Notes: generated by a model from the sequence alone, not told the origin. A stretch of DNA of 54,802 bases from Acidobacteriota bacterium (GCA_003225295.1 QHYZ01000023.1:1-54802); one strand, 5' to 3'; counted from the stretch's first letter, positions 36,190-45,388 are shown. Translations and numbers: made by a program.

Positions 36190-36669
36190 TCAGCGGGAAG
36201 TGAGTGTAGCAATCACATATGCCGCGATGGCTCCCCCGCGGCCGATCGCATCGACGCCTTCGTTGGTCTTGGCCTTGAGATTAATCTTTTCGGGGCCGAC
36301 ACTCAGAGCTTTCGCAAGTGCCCCGCGCATCTTCGGGAAATGTGGGCCCAGCTTGGGCTTTTCGGCGATGACCACCGCATCGATGTGCTCGATCGCGAGA
36401 CGTTTCTCGTCCACCAGCTTTCTTGCATGTTCCAGGAAGAGCATGCTGTTCGCACCCTTCCACTTTGGATCGGTGTCCGGAAAATGGGTGCCGATATCGC
36501 CAAGCCCCGCGGCGCCTAGCAACGCATCGCACAGCGCGTGCGCCAGCACGTCGCCATCCGAATGTCCTACTGGTCCCTTGTCAAAAGGCAGTTCAATCCC
36601 GCCGACAATGAGTTTGCGGCCCTCCTCCAAGCGATGCAGGTCATAGCCGATTCCGCAGCGCGTGCTCAT
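36190..36669 (-). CDS. ispF: 2-C-methyl-D-erythritol 2,4-cyclodiphosphate synthase
   Basis: The 159-residue enzyme makes the cyclic diphosphate of the non-mevalonate isoprenoid pathway. It opens RCGIGYDLHRLEEGRKLIVGGIELPFDKGPVGHSDGDVLAHALCDALLGAAGLGDIGTHFPDTD, with metal ligands in DLH and the HSDGD segment, and ends in FKAKTNEGVDAIGRGGAIAAY-like form (LKAKTNEG). Its start overlaps the ispD stop by 4 bases (ATGA), with AGAAGG upstream. Confidence 0.97.
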   Translation of the reverse strand: MSTRCGIGYDLHRLEEGRKLIVGGIELPFDKGPVGHSDGDVLAHALCDALLGAAGLGDIGTHFPDTDPKWKGANSMLFLEHARKLVDEKRLAIEHIDAVVIAEKPKLGPHFPKMRGALAKALSVGPEKINLKAKTNEGVDAIGRGGAIAAYVIATLTSR

Positions 36670-37382
36670 GCCTTCTGGCGCTCGCGTTCGAGGTAGAAGC
36701 GGGCCAATTCCATATCCGCGGGCTTGGTGATTTTCATATTCCGCTCGGAGCCCAGCACGACGTGCACATCGTGCCCGATGCGCTCGACGAGCCCCGCTTC
36801 ATCCGAGGCACTCACTCCATCGGCCTCTGCTCGCGCAAATGCCTCCTTCAGAAGTTTTGTAGAAAACCCTTGCGGCGTCTGTGCCAGCACGACGCGCTCG
36901 CGCGGCATCGTACCCATAATCAGCGCCACGTCCTCCGGCAAGCTGGCACGCTTTACTTCCTTCACTGTGTCCATCGCCGGAATACCCAGAATCGCCGCCT
37001 CGCACCGTCGCGCTTCTTCGATCACGCGTGCAATCTGCTCCTCGGTCACGAAGGGCCGTACGGCGTCGTGCACCAGCACGATCTCCGTATCGTTTGCCAC
37101 CTCGCGCAGCGCCGCAGCCACTGAATCCTGCCGTGAATCGCCACCCTTTACGACGCGCACCGGCTGTTTGAATTTTTCCCTCGTGATCCGCTCTTTGAGA
37201 CGCGCTACTTCATCCGCACGCGTCGCCACAATGATGTCCGTAACCTGCGGGCACGCAGCGATCCGCCGCAGGCTGAGGATGACAATCGGCGTACCGTCCA
37301 GCTCTAGAAACTGCTTGGGCGTTTCCGCGCCCATGCGTGTTCCCAGACCGGCCGCCGGAAGAATGGCAGCGATTCGGCTCAT
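36666..37382 (-). CDS. ispD: 2-C-methyl-D-erythritol 4-phosphate cytidylyltransferase
   Basis: The 238-residue enzyme transfers CMP to methylerythritol phosphate. It has the nucleotidyltransferase start IAAILPAAGLGTRMGAETPKQFLELDGTPIV, VHDAVRPFVTEEQI, ILGIPAMDTVKEV, and AQTPQGFSTKLLKEAF. ATG 37382 was chosen to match the family; an upstream in-frame start at 37427 adds 15 unmatched residues. It overlaps ispF downstream. Confidence 0.96.
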   Translation of the reverse strand: MSRIAAILPAAGLGTRMGAETPKQFLELDGTPIVILSLRRIAACPQVTDIIVATRADEVARLKERITREKFKQPVRVVKGGDSRQDSVAAALREVANDTEIVLVHDAVRPFVTEEQIARVIEEARRCEAAILGIPAMDTVKEVKRASLPEDVALIMGTMPRERVVLAQTPQGFSTKLLKEAFARAEADGVSASDEAGLVERIGHDVHVVLGSERNMKITKPADMELARFYLERERQKA

Positions 37383-37555
37383 GTTTGGAGCGATTCCGCC
37401 CAGACGCTGCAAGGCGCGGACTCGCAAACTTCAGAGTGTACCTCAAGCGGGGGCACGGGGCGAGGTCGACAGCCATGACGCGCTCTCCGGAGGCCACCGG
37501 CCCCCACTTCAACAGATAACTTTAGGAAATGCCAGGTGTGCTCCCATGTGCTCAA

Positions 37556-38830
37556 CTACTCCGCATCGGGCCCTGGAAAGATGGGGCGGGCTTGGCGGTC
37601 CATGGTGTCCTGCTCCGGAAGACGAGCGGATGTTGCCGTCCGGCTGGTTACCAGGGAACGTACGCCACCATCGCCGTCGCCACGACCTGCGCCGGCCGCT
37701 TGCCGCAACGCAGGCGCCGATTGTTCCGCGCGTTCTTCCAGGCGACCAAAGATCATTTTGCCCGCGGTAGTCTGATGGACGGAGGTCACAATCGCATCGA
37801 CGCTCTTGTTGATCATCCGGTGCGCGCCATCCACCACGACCATTGTGCCGTCATCCAGGTAGGCCACGCCCTGGTTCGGTTCCTTGCCTTCACGAAGAAT
37901 CAAAACGCGCATGGGCTCGCCGGGAAGCACGGCAGGCTTGAGCGCATGCGCCAGCTGGTTGACATTGAGCACCGCGCAACCTTGCACCGTGGCCACTTTG
38001 TTCAGGTTGAAGTCGTTGGTGACAATCTTCGCGCCGATGCGCCGCGCCAGCTCGACAAGTTTGTGATCCACGTCCCCGGCCTGCGGAATGTCTTCCTCCA
38101 GAATCCGCACATTCACCTGTGGCATCTTCTGAATCTTTTGCAGTACCTCGAGCCCGCGCCGTCCGCGTTGGCGCTTCAAAGGATCCGAAGAATCGGCAAC
38201 CATCTGCAGCTCGTGCAACACGAATTGCGGCACTCCGAGAATACCTTCGAGGAACTGCGCATCGCAGATATCGGCGATGCGGCCGTCGATCAATACGCTG
38301 GTGTCTAGAAGCTTCACGGATTCCGCGAGAGCCGAGTTCTTGCCCAAGAACCCGCCCAAAGCATTAACTTGCAATTCCCCGCCCCGGACTGAGCCAAGGA
38401 CGAGTCCGAGATAGCCAAGAGCGAACAATGCAGTAAATTCGAGGAAGGACTTGGTGGGTTCGGGCTCATCCGTGTGGGAGAGGACCAGGGTCACGAGCAG
38501 AGCGGCGAATACGCCAAGGACGGCGCCAAACGCCCCGCCTAGCAGCCCGCTCAGCGCCGCCCGGCGCAGTCGCAACTCCGCCAGCAGGACTACCAGTGCC
38601 ATCAGAAATCCCACGCTAGCTGCGGCAAATCCTCGGAGGCCGAACGGACCCAAGCTATAGCTCACCGCCCCCGTGCAGGCCACGAGAAAAGCGCGCACCA
38701 TCCAGAAATCCCACTCCCCCCGCGATGCCCAGGCAGGACGTGCGTGGATCGCCTGATCTTCCCGCTGGGGTGAAACTCTGGATTCCGGGGAAGGCAATCG
38801 CCGCTGCGCTTCGGGACTGATCCGGCTCAT
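37556..38830 (-). CDS. YacL-like membrane protein with PIN and TRAM domains
   Basis: The 424-residue protein has four N-terminal membrane segments (about 43-150). Then comes a PIN nuclease-fold domain with its acidic residues (LLDTSVLIDGRIADI, VLHELQ, GDVDHKLVELARRIGAKIVTNDFNLNKVA). A TRAM-like RNA-binding domain (GEPMRVLILREGKEPNQGVAYLDDGTMVVVDGA) follows. A non-conserved tail of about 70 residues closes it. This is the architecture of Bacillus YacL, encoded before ispD there as here. Its function is not established; RNA cleavage at the membrane is plausible. ATG 38830 has GAGGT upstream. Confidence 0.88.
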   Translation of the reverse strand: MSRISPEAQRRLPSPESRVSPQREDQAIHARPAWASRGEWDFWMVRAFLVACTGAVSYSLGPFGLRGFAAASVGFLMALVVLLAELRLRRAALSGLLGGAFGAVLGVFAALLVTLVLSHTDEPEPTKSFLEFTALFALGYLGLVLGSVRGGELQVNALGGFLGKNSALAESVKLLDTSVLIDGRIADICDAQFLEGILGVPQFVLHELQMVADSSDPLKRQRGRRGLEVLQKIQKMPQVNVRILEEDIPQAGDVDHKLVELARRIGAKIVTNDFNLNKVATVQGCAVLNVNQLAHALKPAVLPGEPMRVLILREGKEPNQGVAYLDDGTMVVVDGAHRMINKSVDAIVTSVHQTTAGKMIFGRLEERAEQSAPALRQAAGAGRGDGDGGVRSLVTSRTATSARLPEQDTMDRQARPIFPGPDAE

Positions 38831-39024
38831 ACGACCTCACAGTTTCGAGCTTTCACTGCAAAATCAGTACAGCCAGCCCGCAGAAGCGAAGGGAAAAAGG
38901 GCCGATGCGGGATGTGGAACGCGGTTCACGTCGTCTATATACTCTCTCAATAGTATGGCGTCAAGCAGGTATCAAATCAGCAGCGGTGAAAACACCGAAC
39001 GCCGTGGACAAAAAAACTTCTAAA

Positions 39025-40233
39025 TTAGGTGACGTAGAGCCGCGGAACACGTTGGCTCACGGCACACAGCAGATCTGAGGTGACCGTCCCGACTCCGCGC
39101 GCCACGCGATTCGCCGGCAGGATATGTGTGCCATCCGTACCATAGATCGTGGCCACATCACCGACCTCTGCGCCTTCCACGTCCGTGACATCGATCATGG
39201 TCACGTCCATGGAAATGATGCCGACGATCGGCACGAGCTTCCCGCGCAGAAGCACGTGGCCGCGATTTCCCAGCGAACGGAGAATTCCGTCTCCGTATCC
39301 CGCGGCTAGAACGCCGATGCGCGTAAGCCGCTTGGCTACAAACGTCGCGTTGTAGCCTACTCCCGCGCCAACAGGGACGCTGCGTAGGCTGATGATTCGC
39401 GAGCGAAGGCTCATCACCGGTTTCAGCGGGAGCCGCACCTCGGCTTCCTCGCGCTTTTCCGAGGGGTCGTAGCCAGGATGGTAGCCATAAAGGATCGCTC
39501 CGGGCCGCACCATCTCCGCCCAGGTTTCCGGCCGCGTCACAATCGCCGCGCTGTTCGCCAGGTGCACAATCCCCGGATCGATCCCCAGGGAGCGCAGGCG
39601 CTGGAGCGCGGCGTAAAAACGCCCTTCTTGTTCGCGTGTCTGCTGGCCAACGGCGGTATCCGTGAAAACTTCCGACGAAGCAAAGTGCGAAAAAATACCG
39701 GTAAGCTGCAGGTGCTTGCACTTTCCCAATTGCCGTGCAAAGCAATCCACCTCGCCGGTCGCAATGCCCAGCCGGTTCATTCCCGTATCGATCTTCAAAT
39801 GGAAGGTTACCGGCTTCTTACCGCCGCGGCGCGACGCCGCCCGATTCAGTAACTCCAATTGTTCGCAGCGATGAATCACTGCCGTAAGGTCGTAATCCAC
39901 CAGCCGGTATTCTTCTCCGGGCACGAAACTCGTGAGCACCAGGATCGGCTTTCGAACACCGTTCTGGCGAACCGCGATGCCCTCGTCCGTGCACGTAACG
40001 CCGAACCAGTCCGAGCCAGCCTTCTCCAGTGCCTTTGCTACTTCCGGGCCGCCATGGCCGTAGCCATTGCCTTTTACGATGGAGAGAATTTTGCGCGGAG
40101 ACTCGCGCTTCTCATGCGGCGGATTTACGTACTTGCGAATCGCTGCGAGATTGTACATCAAGGCGGAGAGAGAAACTTCGGCCCATACCGGACGTCGCAC
40201 TTCTTTGCGGGGACTCTTTTGTGTGCCTGCCAT
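39025..40233 (-). CDS. alr: alanine racemase
   Basis: The 402-residue PLP enzyme makes D-alanine for peptidoglycan. The PLP lysine is in IVKGNGYGHG (usually VKANAYGHG), followed by HLKIDTGMNRLGI, IFSHFASSEV, VRPGAILYGYHP, GVGYNATF (second catalytic Tyr) and AAGYGDGILRSLGNRG. Length and order are standard. GGAAGA lies before ATG 40233. The gene is monocistronic between the PIN-TRAM gene and dnaB. Confidence 0.94.
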   Translation of the reverse strand: MAGTQKSPRKEVRRPVWAEVSLSALMYNLAAIRKYVNPPHEKRESPRKILSIVKGNGYGHGGPEVAKALEKAGSDWFGVTCTDEGIAVRQNGVRKPILVLTSFVPGEEYRLVDYDLTAVIHRCEQLELLNRAASRRGGKKPVTFHLKIDTGMNRLGIATGEVDCFARQLGKCKHLQLTGIFSHFASSEVFTDTAVGQQTREQEGRFYAALQRLRSLGIDPGIVHLANSAAIVTRPETWAEMVRPGAILYGYHPGYDPSEKREEAEVRLPLKPVMSLRSRIISLRSVPVGAGVGYNATFVAKRLTRIGVLAAGYGDGILRSLGNRGHVLLRGKLVPIVGIISMDVTMIDVTDVEGAEVGDVATIYGTDGTHILPANRVARGVGTVTSDLLCAVSQRVPRLYVT

Positions 40234-40782
40234 GGGTCTTCCGAATAAAATAGTTTACGCCATTCAGGCGTCCTCGACCTGCCGTCAGATGGGCTGCCGC
40301 GTGAATGACAACAACCTTCCTACACTGCAACCCCAAGGCCCTTCCATCCAACCGAGGGGACACTTCTAACTGGCTGCGGAAAAAAAGAACTGGTCATTCT
40401 GAGGGCCTTCGACAAGCCTGCTCTCCTACCTTTCCCGGGATGCATCTCCACAGTCGAACGGCGTCCGATTTACCATGTAGGCCGTAAAGCCTCGGCGTTT
40501 CTAGGCCGGGGAGAAATTGATTCTCTGCCGCTCCCTCCCCCCTATTTCTTATAAGTGTTGATTCTAAAGAAGCTAGCGCGGTGCCGAAAGACTGATTCAG
40601 GAATCTGTGTGCGCAGGGGTCCAAACGCTCAGTGGCGGAAACAGTTCCAGCTGAGACTTTTCAGGCATCCTCGTCAAGATTGCGACGCAGAACTTCGAGG
40701 CTCCACATGGGCCAAGGGAATTCTCCGGGGAGGCTAGTCGGCATGCGCAAAGTGTGGGCAAACTGCCGCGCTGTGGCAGCAA
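40234..40782. other. intergenic stretch between dnaB and alr
   Basis: This 549-base stretch, one of the longest non-coding regions in the window, has no convincing gene. The frames inside are short with no ribosome site. A sequence CATTCTGAGGGCCTTCGAC occurs near 40395, of a kind often repeated in acidobacterial intergenic DNA, but only one copy was seen here. It holds the alr promoter region. Confidence 0.35.
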
Positions 40783-42150
40783 CTACATGTCCTCGGGGGT
40801 GAATTGCGAGAAGGCGTCCGGTGCGGCTTCCTCAAAGCGCGTGAATCGGCTGCGAAAGACAAAATTCACGCTGTCCACCGGCCCGTTGCGCTGCTTGGCG
40901 ATCTTCAATTCCGTCTCTTCCCTTTCTTCGGGTGTGGCGCCTTGCTTGAAGAAATGTGGCCGGTAGATGAACATCACCACGTCGGCATCTTGCTCGATGG
41001 CGCCCGATTCGCGCAGATCCGATAGCTGCGGCCCGCGCTCATCGCGCTCCGGCGCGCGCGTGAGCTGGCTGAGCACCAGCACGGGAATCTGCAGTTCCTT
41101 GGCGAGGCCCTTCAATGCCCGCGAGATGCTGGCGACTTCTTCCTGGCGGTTTCCAAAGCGTCCCCGCGCGGTGAGGAGTTGAAGATAATCCACCACCAGC
41201 ATCGACAATCCTTTGTCGCGCTTTAGCCGCCGGGCCTTGGCTCCAATTTCCAGGACGCTGATCGAGCCTGCGTCATCGATCCACAGCGGCGCGGATGAAA
41301 TCGTTCCCAGCGATTCCGTCATTCGCCGCCAGTCTTCCCGGCTCAGATGACCAGTGCGGAATTTGTGCGCGTCGATCTGCGCCACGGACGCCACCAGCCG
41401 CTGCAGCAGCGATTCCTTGGACATTTCCAGGCTGAACATGGCCACCGGGCGCCCGCCTCGAATCGCAATGTTTTCTATGAGATTCAGCGCCAGGGCTGTT
41501 TTCCCTTGCGAAGGGCGCGCCGCCAGAATCAGTAGTTCGGAAGGCTGCAGGCCAGACGTGAGCTTATCCAGCTCGGTGTAACCCGTGGGGATTCCCGTGA
41601 TGCTCTTCCCCTCGCGGAAGATTCTTTCCAGCCGCTCGAAATTGTCGCGGACGATGTCCTTTATCGGGAGCAATCCGGCCCGCACGCGATCTTCCGCCAG
41701 CGCGAAAATCGAGGATTCTGCGCCGTCCAGAATGGCGTCCGCACCGTCCTCACCCTCGAAGGCGCGCTGCTGAATATTGTGTGTGGTGTGAATCAGATTG
41801 CGCAGGATCGCCTTCTCCTTGACGATGCGCGCGTAATGCTCGATGTTCGATACCTTGGGCATGCCGTCGGCGAGCGCCGCCAGGTACGGCGCGCCGCCGG
41901 AGGCTTCCAGGTCGCCCTTGCGGTTGAGCTCCTCGGTCAGGGTCACAAGGTCGATGGCCTGCTGCCCTTCGCCCAGCGCGATCATCTGTGTGAAGACGCG
42001 CCGATGCTGGAGCAGAAAGAAATCCTCCGGACGGAGATGTTCGATCGCCCGATTCAGCGCGTTGTTGTCCAGCAAAATCGCGCCAAGAACGGAGCGCTCG
42101 GCGTCCAGATTATTCGGCAAAGGCTTCTCGAGCGTGGCGTCAACAGGCAT
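40783..42150 (-). CDS. dnaB: replicative DNA helicase DnaB
   Basis: The 455-residue hexameric helicase has an N-terminal helical domain (NNLDAERSVLGAILLDNNALNRAIEHLRPEDFFLLQHRRVFTQM) and a RecA-like domain with Walker A ARPSQGKTALALN, QRLVASVAQIDAHKFRTGHL, SMLVVDYLQLL, and the arginine-finger region SALKGLAKELQIPVLVLSQLTRAPERD...LSDLRESGAIEQDADVVMFIYRP. No intein is present. ATG 42150 fits the family; a start at 42213 would add a basic stretch. It follows the terminator of the ribosomal operon. Confidence 0.97.
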   Translation of the reverse strand: MPVDATLEKPLPNNLDAERSVLGAILLDNNALNRAIEHLRPEDFFLLQHRRVFTQMIALGEGQQAIDLVTLTEELNRKGDLEASGGAPYLAALADGMPKVSNIEHYARIVKEKAILRNLIHTTHNIQQRAFEGEDGADAILDGAESSIFALAEDRVRAGLLPIKDIVRDNFERLERIFREGKSITGIPTGYTELDKLTSGLQPSELLILAARPSQGKTALALNLIENIAIRGGRPVAMFSLEMSKESLLQRLVASVAQIDAHKFRTGHLSREDWRRMTESLGTISSAPLWIDDAGSISVLEIGAKARRLKRDKGLSMLVVDYLQLLTARGRFGNRQEEVASISRALKGLAKELQIPVLVLSQLTRAPERDERGPQLSDLRESGAIEQDADVVMFIYRPHFFKQGATPEEREETELKIAKQRNGPVDSVNFVFRSRFTRFEEAAPDAFSQFTPEDM

Positions 42151-42345
42151 GGAGGTCTCTTTTGTGGTTCGCCTTTTCTTCGCTTTTGTACCACGATCTC
42201 CGCGGGAGGGCAAGCGGAGAAATTTTCATGCCCGGTACGAACACTTACTTGTTCAAAGCGATGGCGTATTGTGGGTGGAAGTAAAGCGCGCGTCAATTAG
42301 AGTGCCTGTGCATGGCCTCGGAAATCTCTGCAAAACTTTCCAGGC

Positions 42346-42382
42346 CAAAAAAGCGGGGGCCTCCGCCGCAGCGGAGGCCCCC
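42346..42382 (-). terminator. intrinsic terminator after rplI
   Basis: On the minus strand a 12-bp GC-rich stem (42371-42382 with 42355-42366, loop of four) is followed by GCTTTTTTGG. It separates the rpsF-rpsR-rplI operon from dnaB. Confidence 0.88.
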
Positions 42383-42411
42383 CGGGAGCAACCGTTTTGA
42401 TCGGAGCTGTT

Positions 42412-42858
42412 CTAAGCTTCCTTCTCGACGTTCACCTTGATCTGCGCAGTTACATCGCGGAACACCTTGATGGTCACGGGAAATTCCCCGATGGTCTTGA
42501 GGGGCTCGCCAAGCTGTGCCTGACGTTTGTCAATCTTGAAGCCCTGCGCCGCGAGTCCTTCCGCGATATCCGCAGAGGTAACTGAGCCGAACATCTGATC
42601 GTTCTCCCCAGTCTTGCGCGTAAACTTCAGCGCCACGCCATTCAGCAGTTCGGCTTGCTTCTGCGCGGCTTCCACTTCGGTGGCCGTTTTCTTGGCCAGT
42701 GACGTGCGAATCCGCTCAATCGCCTTCAAGTTACCTACAGTCGCCTCTACGGCAAGCTTTTGTGGCAGAAGAAAATTGCGCGCATAGCCCGGCTTCACGG
42801 TGACAACGTCACCGCGGCGACCCAGCTTTTCAATGTCTTCCTGAAGAATGATTTGCAT
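42412..42858 (-). CDS. rplI: 50S ribosomal protein L9
   Basis: The 148-residue protein has the L9 N-terminal RNA-binding domain MQIILQEDIEKLGRRGDVVTVKPGYARNFLLPQKLAVEAT, the long central helix and the C-terminal domain (MFGSVTSADIAEGLAAQGFKIDKRQ). The start 42858 has AGAGAAGAT upstream; the frame stays open to 43212 but overlaps rpsR. It is the last gene of the rpsF-rpsR-rplI unit. Confidence 0.97.
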   Translation of the reverse strand: MQIILQEDIEKLGRRGDVVTVKPGYARNFLLPQKLAVEATVGNLKAIERIRTSLAKKTATEVEAAQKQAELLNGVALKFTRKTGENDQMFGSVTSADIAEGLAAQGFKIDKRQAQLGEPLKTIGEFPVTIKVFRDVTAQIKVNVEKEA

Positions 42859-42899
42859 ATCTTCTCTCTTGGCTCCTGTTTCTTTACCCCCGTGGGGGC

Positions 42900-43406
42900 C
42901 TACGCCTTGGGCACTTCGGCGGCTGGCACCGGTGTCACCGGGGCCGGCGTTAGTGTTCCATGCGCTGGCGCGGCATGAGCCGCTCCAGGCACGACCACGC
43001 GGGGCGCTTGCGTTCCTGCGGCGCTGCCCGCAAATGGCAGCAGGGCGATGTTGCGTGCCCGCTTGATGGCCACGCCCAGCCAGCGCTGATGACGCGCGCA
43101 AACGCCGGTCATCCGTCGCGGCAGAATCTTGCCACGCTCCTGCACGAACTGCGACAGGATGTCCGCGCGTTTGTAGTCGATGAAGTCCATCTTCTCGACG
43201 CAGAACTTGCAAACCTTCTTCTTGCGAAAATACTGGCGCTTGCCCCGGGGCCGGCCACCGGGACCACCCGGGCCGCCACCGCCGGGTCCGCCTTCGCGCC
43301 GCGGACCACCGTGCCCGCCGCCCGGGCCGCCGTGACCTCCGCCATGACCGCCTTCACGCCGCGGAGCCCCGCCGGGCGCTGATGCTTGTTTCTGTTCTTC
43401 TGCCAT
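42900..43406 (-). CDS. rpsR: 30S ribosomal protein S18 with long low-complexity extensions
   Basis: The core ([70 protein letters not shown]) is a normal S18 of about 70 residues that keeps three Cys of the zinc-type form. It is preceded by a Gly/His/Arg/Pro-rich segment (repeats of GGHGG and GGPGG, about 50 residues) and followed by an Ala/Pro-rich tail of about 45 residues. Total length is 168, roughly twice the family norm. ATG 43406 is preferred; the upstream ATG 43427 is possible. It lies between rpsF and rplI. Confidence 0.93.
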   Translation of the reverse strand: MAEEQKQASAPGGAPRREGGHGGGHGGPGGGHGGPRREGGPGGGGPGGPGGRPRGKRQYFRKKKVCKFCVEKMDFIDYKRADILSQFVQERGKILPRRMTGVCARHQRWLGVAIKRARNIALLPFAGSAAGTQAPRVVVPGAAHAAPAHGTLTPAPVTPVPAAEVPKA

Positions 43407-43519
43407 ACCTTCCACCCTTTCACTCATCGCCCGGCATTGCCGGGGTCAATCTGCTGGTGAGCCCGGTCGAGCCGATGCCACTTTTCTCGATTCAAAAAAC
43501 TCTTTCGGCGAGCGCAGAA

Positions 43520-43936
43520 CTAGCTGCTAGCCGCGGCCTGTTCTGGCGCTGCCGCCGCTGGTGCGGGAGCAGGTGTGCGGCGCGGACGCCGCGCGGCGCG
43601 CTTCTCGCGCTTCTGCGAAAGCTTCTTCTGGCGCTTCAGATCCTCGTCCAGCCGTACCGTCTGATACTTGATCACCGGGTCCTGCACGCGCAGACGGCGC
43701 TCCAGCTCGGCAATCAGCTCACCATGCGTGGTGCGGATTTCCTGGTGAACGTAGATACCTTCGCGGTGCTTGGCCACGCGATACGCGAGCTTGCGTGTGC
43801 CCCAGTGCTCGGTCTTCTCGATCTTGCCGCCTTTTTCCGCGCAGGTGTGCTCGATGACCGTGAGGACTTTCTTGATCTCGTCTTCCGGCGTCGCCGGCCG
43901 CACGATAAAAACCAAATCGTAATAACGCTCTTCCAT
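43520..43936 (-). CDS. rpsF: 30S ribosomal protein S6
   Basis: The 138-residue protein starts MEERYYDLVFIVRPATPEDEIKKVL and has KIEKTEHWGTRKLAYRVAKHREGIYVHQEI and the C-terminal LIAELERRLRVQDPVIKYQTVRLDE, the normal S6 core. A basic stretch (KREKRAARRPRR) and an Ala/Pro tail like that of S18 follow. GAGGT stands 6 bases before the ATG. It starts 49 bases after the pth stop. Confidence 0.96.
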   Translation of the reverse strand: MEERYYDLVFIVRPATPEDEIKKVLTVIEHTCAEKGGKIEKTEHWGTRKLAYRVAKHREGIYVHQEIRTTHGELIAELERRLRVQDPVIKYQTVRLDEDLKRQKKLSQKREKRAARRPRRTPAPAPAAAAPEQAAASS

Positions 43937-43985
43937 GATGACCTCTTTCCATTCACTCCGGGCACGCAGCCCGGCAAAATCGTCT

Positions 43986-44582
43986 CTACTTCTCTTCCGG
44001 CTCTTCCACGTCGGCCGGTTTCCGCCGGTTGTACTTCGTCATCGCCGCGTCGAGGCCCTGAGTCAGGATCATCTCCACCGCGTCCCCGGCTTCACCGATC
44101 ATTTCCGCCGCTACTTCCAGCTCCGCTTTCTTCATCGGCCGCAGCACGTATTCCTTGCGGCTGGTCAACGGATGATCGGGTCGACAACCCAGCCGCAGCC
44201 TCGCAAATTCCTGGGTGCCGACCAAGCTGATCACCGACTTCGCGCCGTTATGGCTTCCCGCGCTGCCGTCGGGATGAATTCGAATCGTTCCCAGCTGCAG
44301 TTGCGCCTCATCCCACAGCACCAGCAGATCTCGCACATCCAGCTCGTACTTCTCCAGCAGCTCTCGTACGGAAATGCCGCTGAGATTCATGTACGTCTGC
44401 GGCTTCGCCAGGATCACTTCTTCCCCGGCGATCTTTCCTCGGCCCACCAGCGCCTTGGCCTCGGGCCGTTCCACGCGAATCCCGCCGCGATTCGCGAGTT
44501 CATCCACGGCCATGAAACCCAGGTTATGCGGCGTCCAGTGATACTCCGGATCGGGATTCCCAAGTCCGACAATGAGCCGCAT
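43986..44582 (-). CDS. pth: peptidyl-tRNA hydrolase
   Basis: The 198-residue enzyme releases peptides from stalled peptidyl-tRNA. Key residues are visible: LIVGLGNPDPEY (Asn), TPHNLGFMAVDELA (catalytic His), YMNLSGISV, and DGSAGSHNGAKSVISLVGTQEFARLRLG. The C-terminus is charged (RRKPADVEEPEEK). It lies between rplY and rpsF, a common order in bacteria. Confidence 0.96.
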   Translation of the reverse strand: MRLIVGLGNPDPEYHWTPHNLGFMAVDELANRGGIRVERPEAKALVGRGKIAGEEVILAKPQTYMNLSGISVRELLEKYELDVRDLLVLWDEAQLQLGTIRIHPDGSAGSHNGAKSVISLVGTQEFARLRLGCRPDHPLTSRKEYVLRPMKKAELEVAAEMIGEAGDAVEMILTQGLDAAMTKYNRRKPADVEEPEEK

Positions 44583-44636
44583 AAGCGTTTTTCCAGCCGT
44601 CCGCCGAACGCCGGCTTCTTCTCCCGCAGTGATGCG

Positions 44637-45362
44637 TTACTTTTTCTTCTCGCCCTTGTCGCTCTTCTCCACCTTGGGTTTGACTTCCGTCTCGGCGCCT
44701 TCTTCGCCTTCCACTTCCTTCTTGCCCTTCTTGATGACTTCCGGCTCGGCTGGCGTTGCCGCTTCCGCTGCCACGGCCTCCGCGGGCTTCTCCTCTTCCA
44801 CCTTCAGCGCCACCACGTGCGCCAGCACGCGTTCCGGCTCGGTAATCAACTTCATCTTGGCCGTGTCGAGCGGCAATTCATTGGCGCGAAGCTGCTTGCC
44901 AAGCATCAACCCGCTGACATCCACCTTGAACTCCGTCGGGATATCCGCCGGCAAGCATTCGATTTCCACTTCGCGTGTGACCACCTCGAAAACTCCACCC
45001 TGCACCTTCACGCCGGAAGGCTCGCCAAACGTGTGCACGGGAACCTTCACCTTCATACGGACGTCCATGGCCACGCGCAGAAGATCCACATGTAGTAATT
45101 TCCCACTGGTGGGATCAACCAGCCAATCCTTCAGAATCGCGGGCTCCTGCTTCCCGCCGAGATCCACCTGAAAAAGGGTGTTATGCCCGCTCTCGGACCG
45201 GAGAATCGCGCCAACCTGTTTGGCGTTCAGCGCCAGTGTGAGGGCCGCGCCTTTCCCGCCATACAGGACCGCCGGCACCTGGCCGGTCTGCCGGAGCCGC
45301 CGGGCTTCATTCTTGCCGCGCAAGGCGCGGGGCGAACCTTCCACTACAATCTTCTCTGCCAT
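44637..45362 (-). CDS. rplY: 50S ribosomal protein L25, long CTC form
   Basis: The 241-residue protein has the 5S-rRNA-binding L25 domain (VEGSPRALRGKNEARRLRQTGQVPAVLYGGK...LFQVDLGGKQEPAILKDWLVDPTSGKLLHVDLLRV) and the TL5/CTC C-terminal beta domain (VKVPVHTFGEPSGVKVQGGVFEVVTREVEIECLPADIPTEFKVDVSGL). An Ala/Glu/Lys-rich tail of about 60 residues ends it. ATG 45362 has AGAAGGA upstream; a start at 45401 is less likely. It lies between prs and pth, as in many bacteria. Confidence 0.96.
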   Translation of the reverse strand: MAEKIVVEGSPRALRGKNEARRLRQTGQVPAVLYGGKGAALTLALNAKQVGAILRSESGHNTLFQVDLGGKQEPAILKDWLVDPTSGKLLHVDLLRVAMDVRMKVKVPVHTFGEPSGVKVQGGVFEVVTREVEIECLPADIPTEFKVDVSGLMLGKQLRANELPLDTAKMKLITEPERVLAHVVALKVEEEKPAEAVAAEAATPAEPEVIKKGKKEVEGEEGAETEVKPKVEKSDKGEKKK

Positions 45363-45388
45363 GTCCTTCTTCCCTTCTTGAATTCCAA

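Noticed and set aside
42859-43212. Longer N-terminus for L9 in the same frame
   Set aside because: It overlaps the rpsR gene, and the L9 start motif and ribosome site are at 42858.
43935-45095. A 386-codon open frame on the plus strand opposite pth and rplY
   Set aside because: It spans the ends of two certain genes on the other strand and has biased Arg/His/Leu composition.
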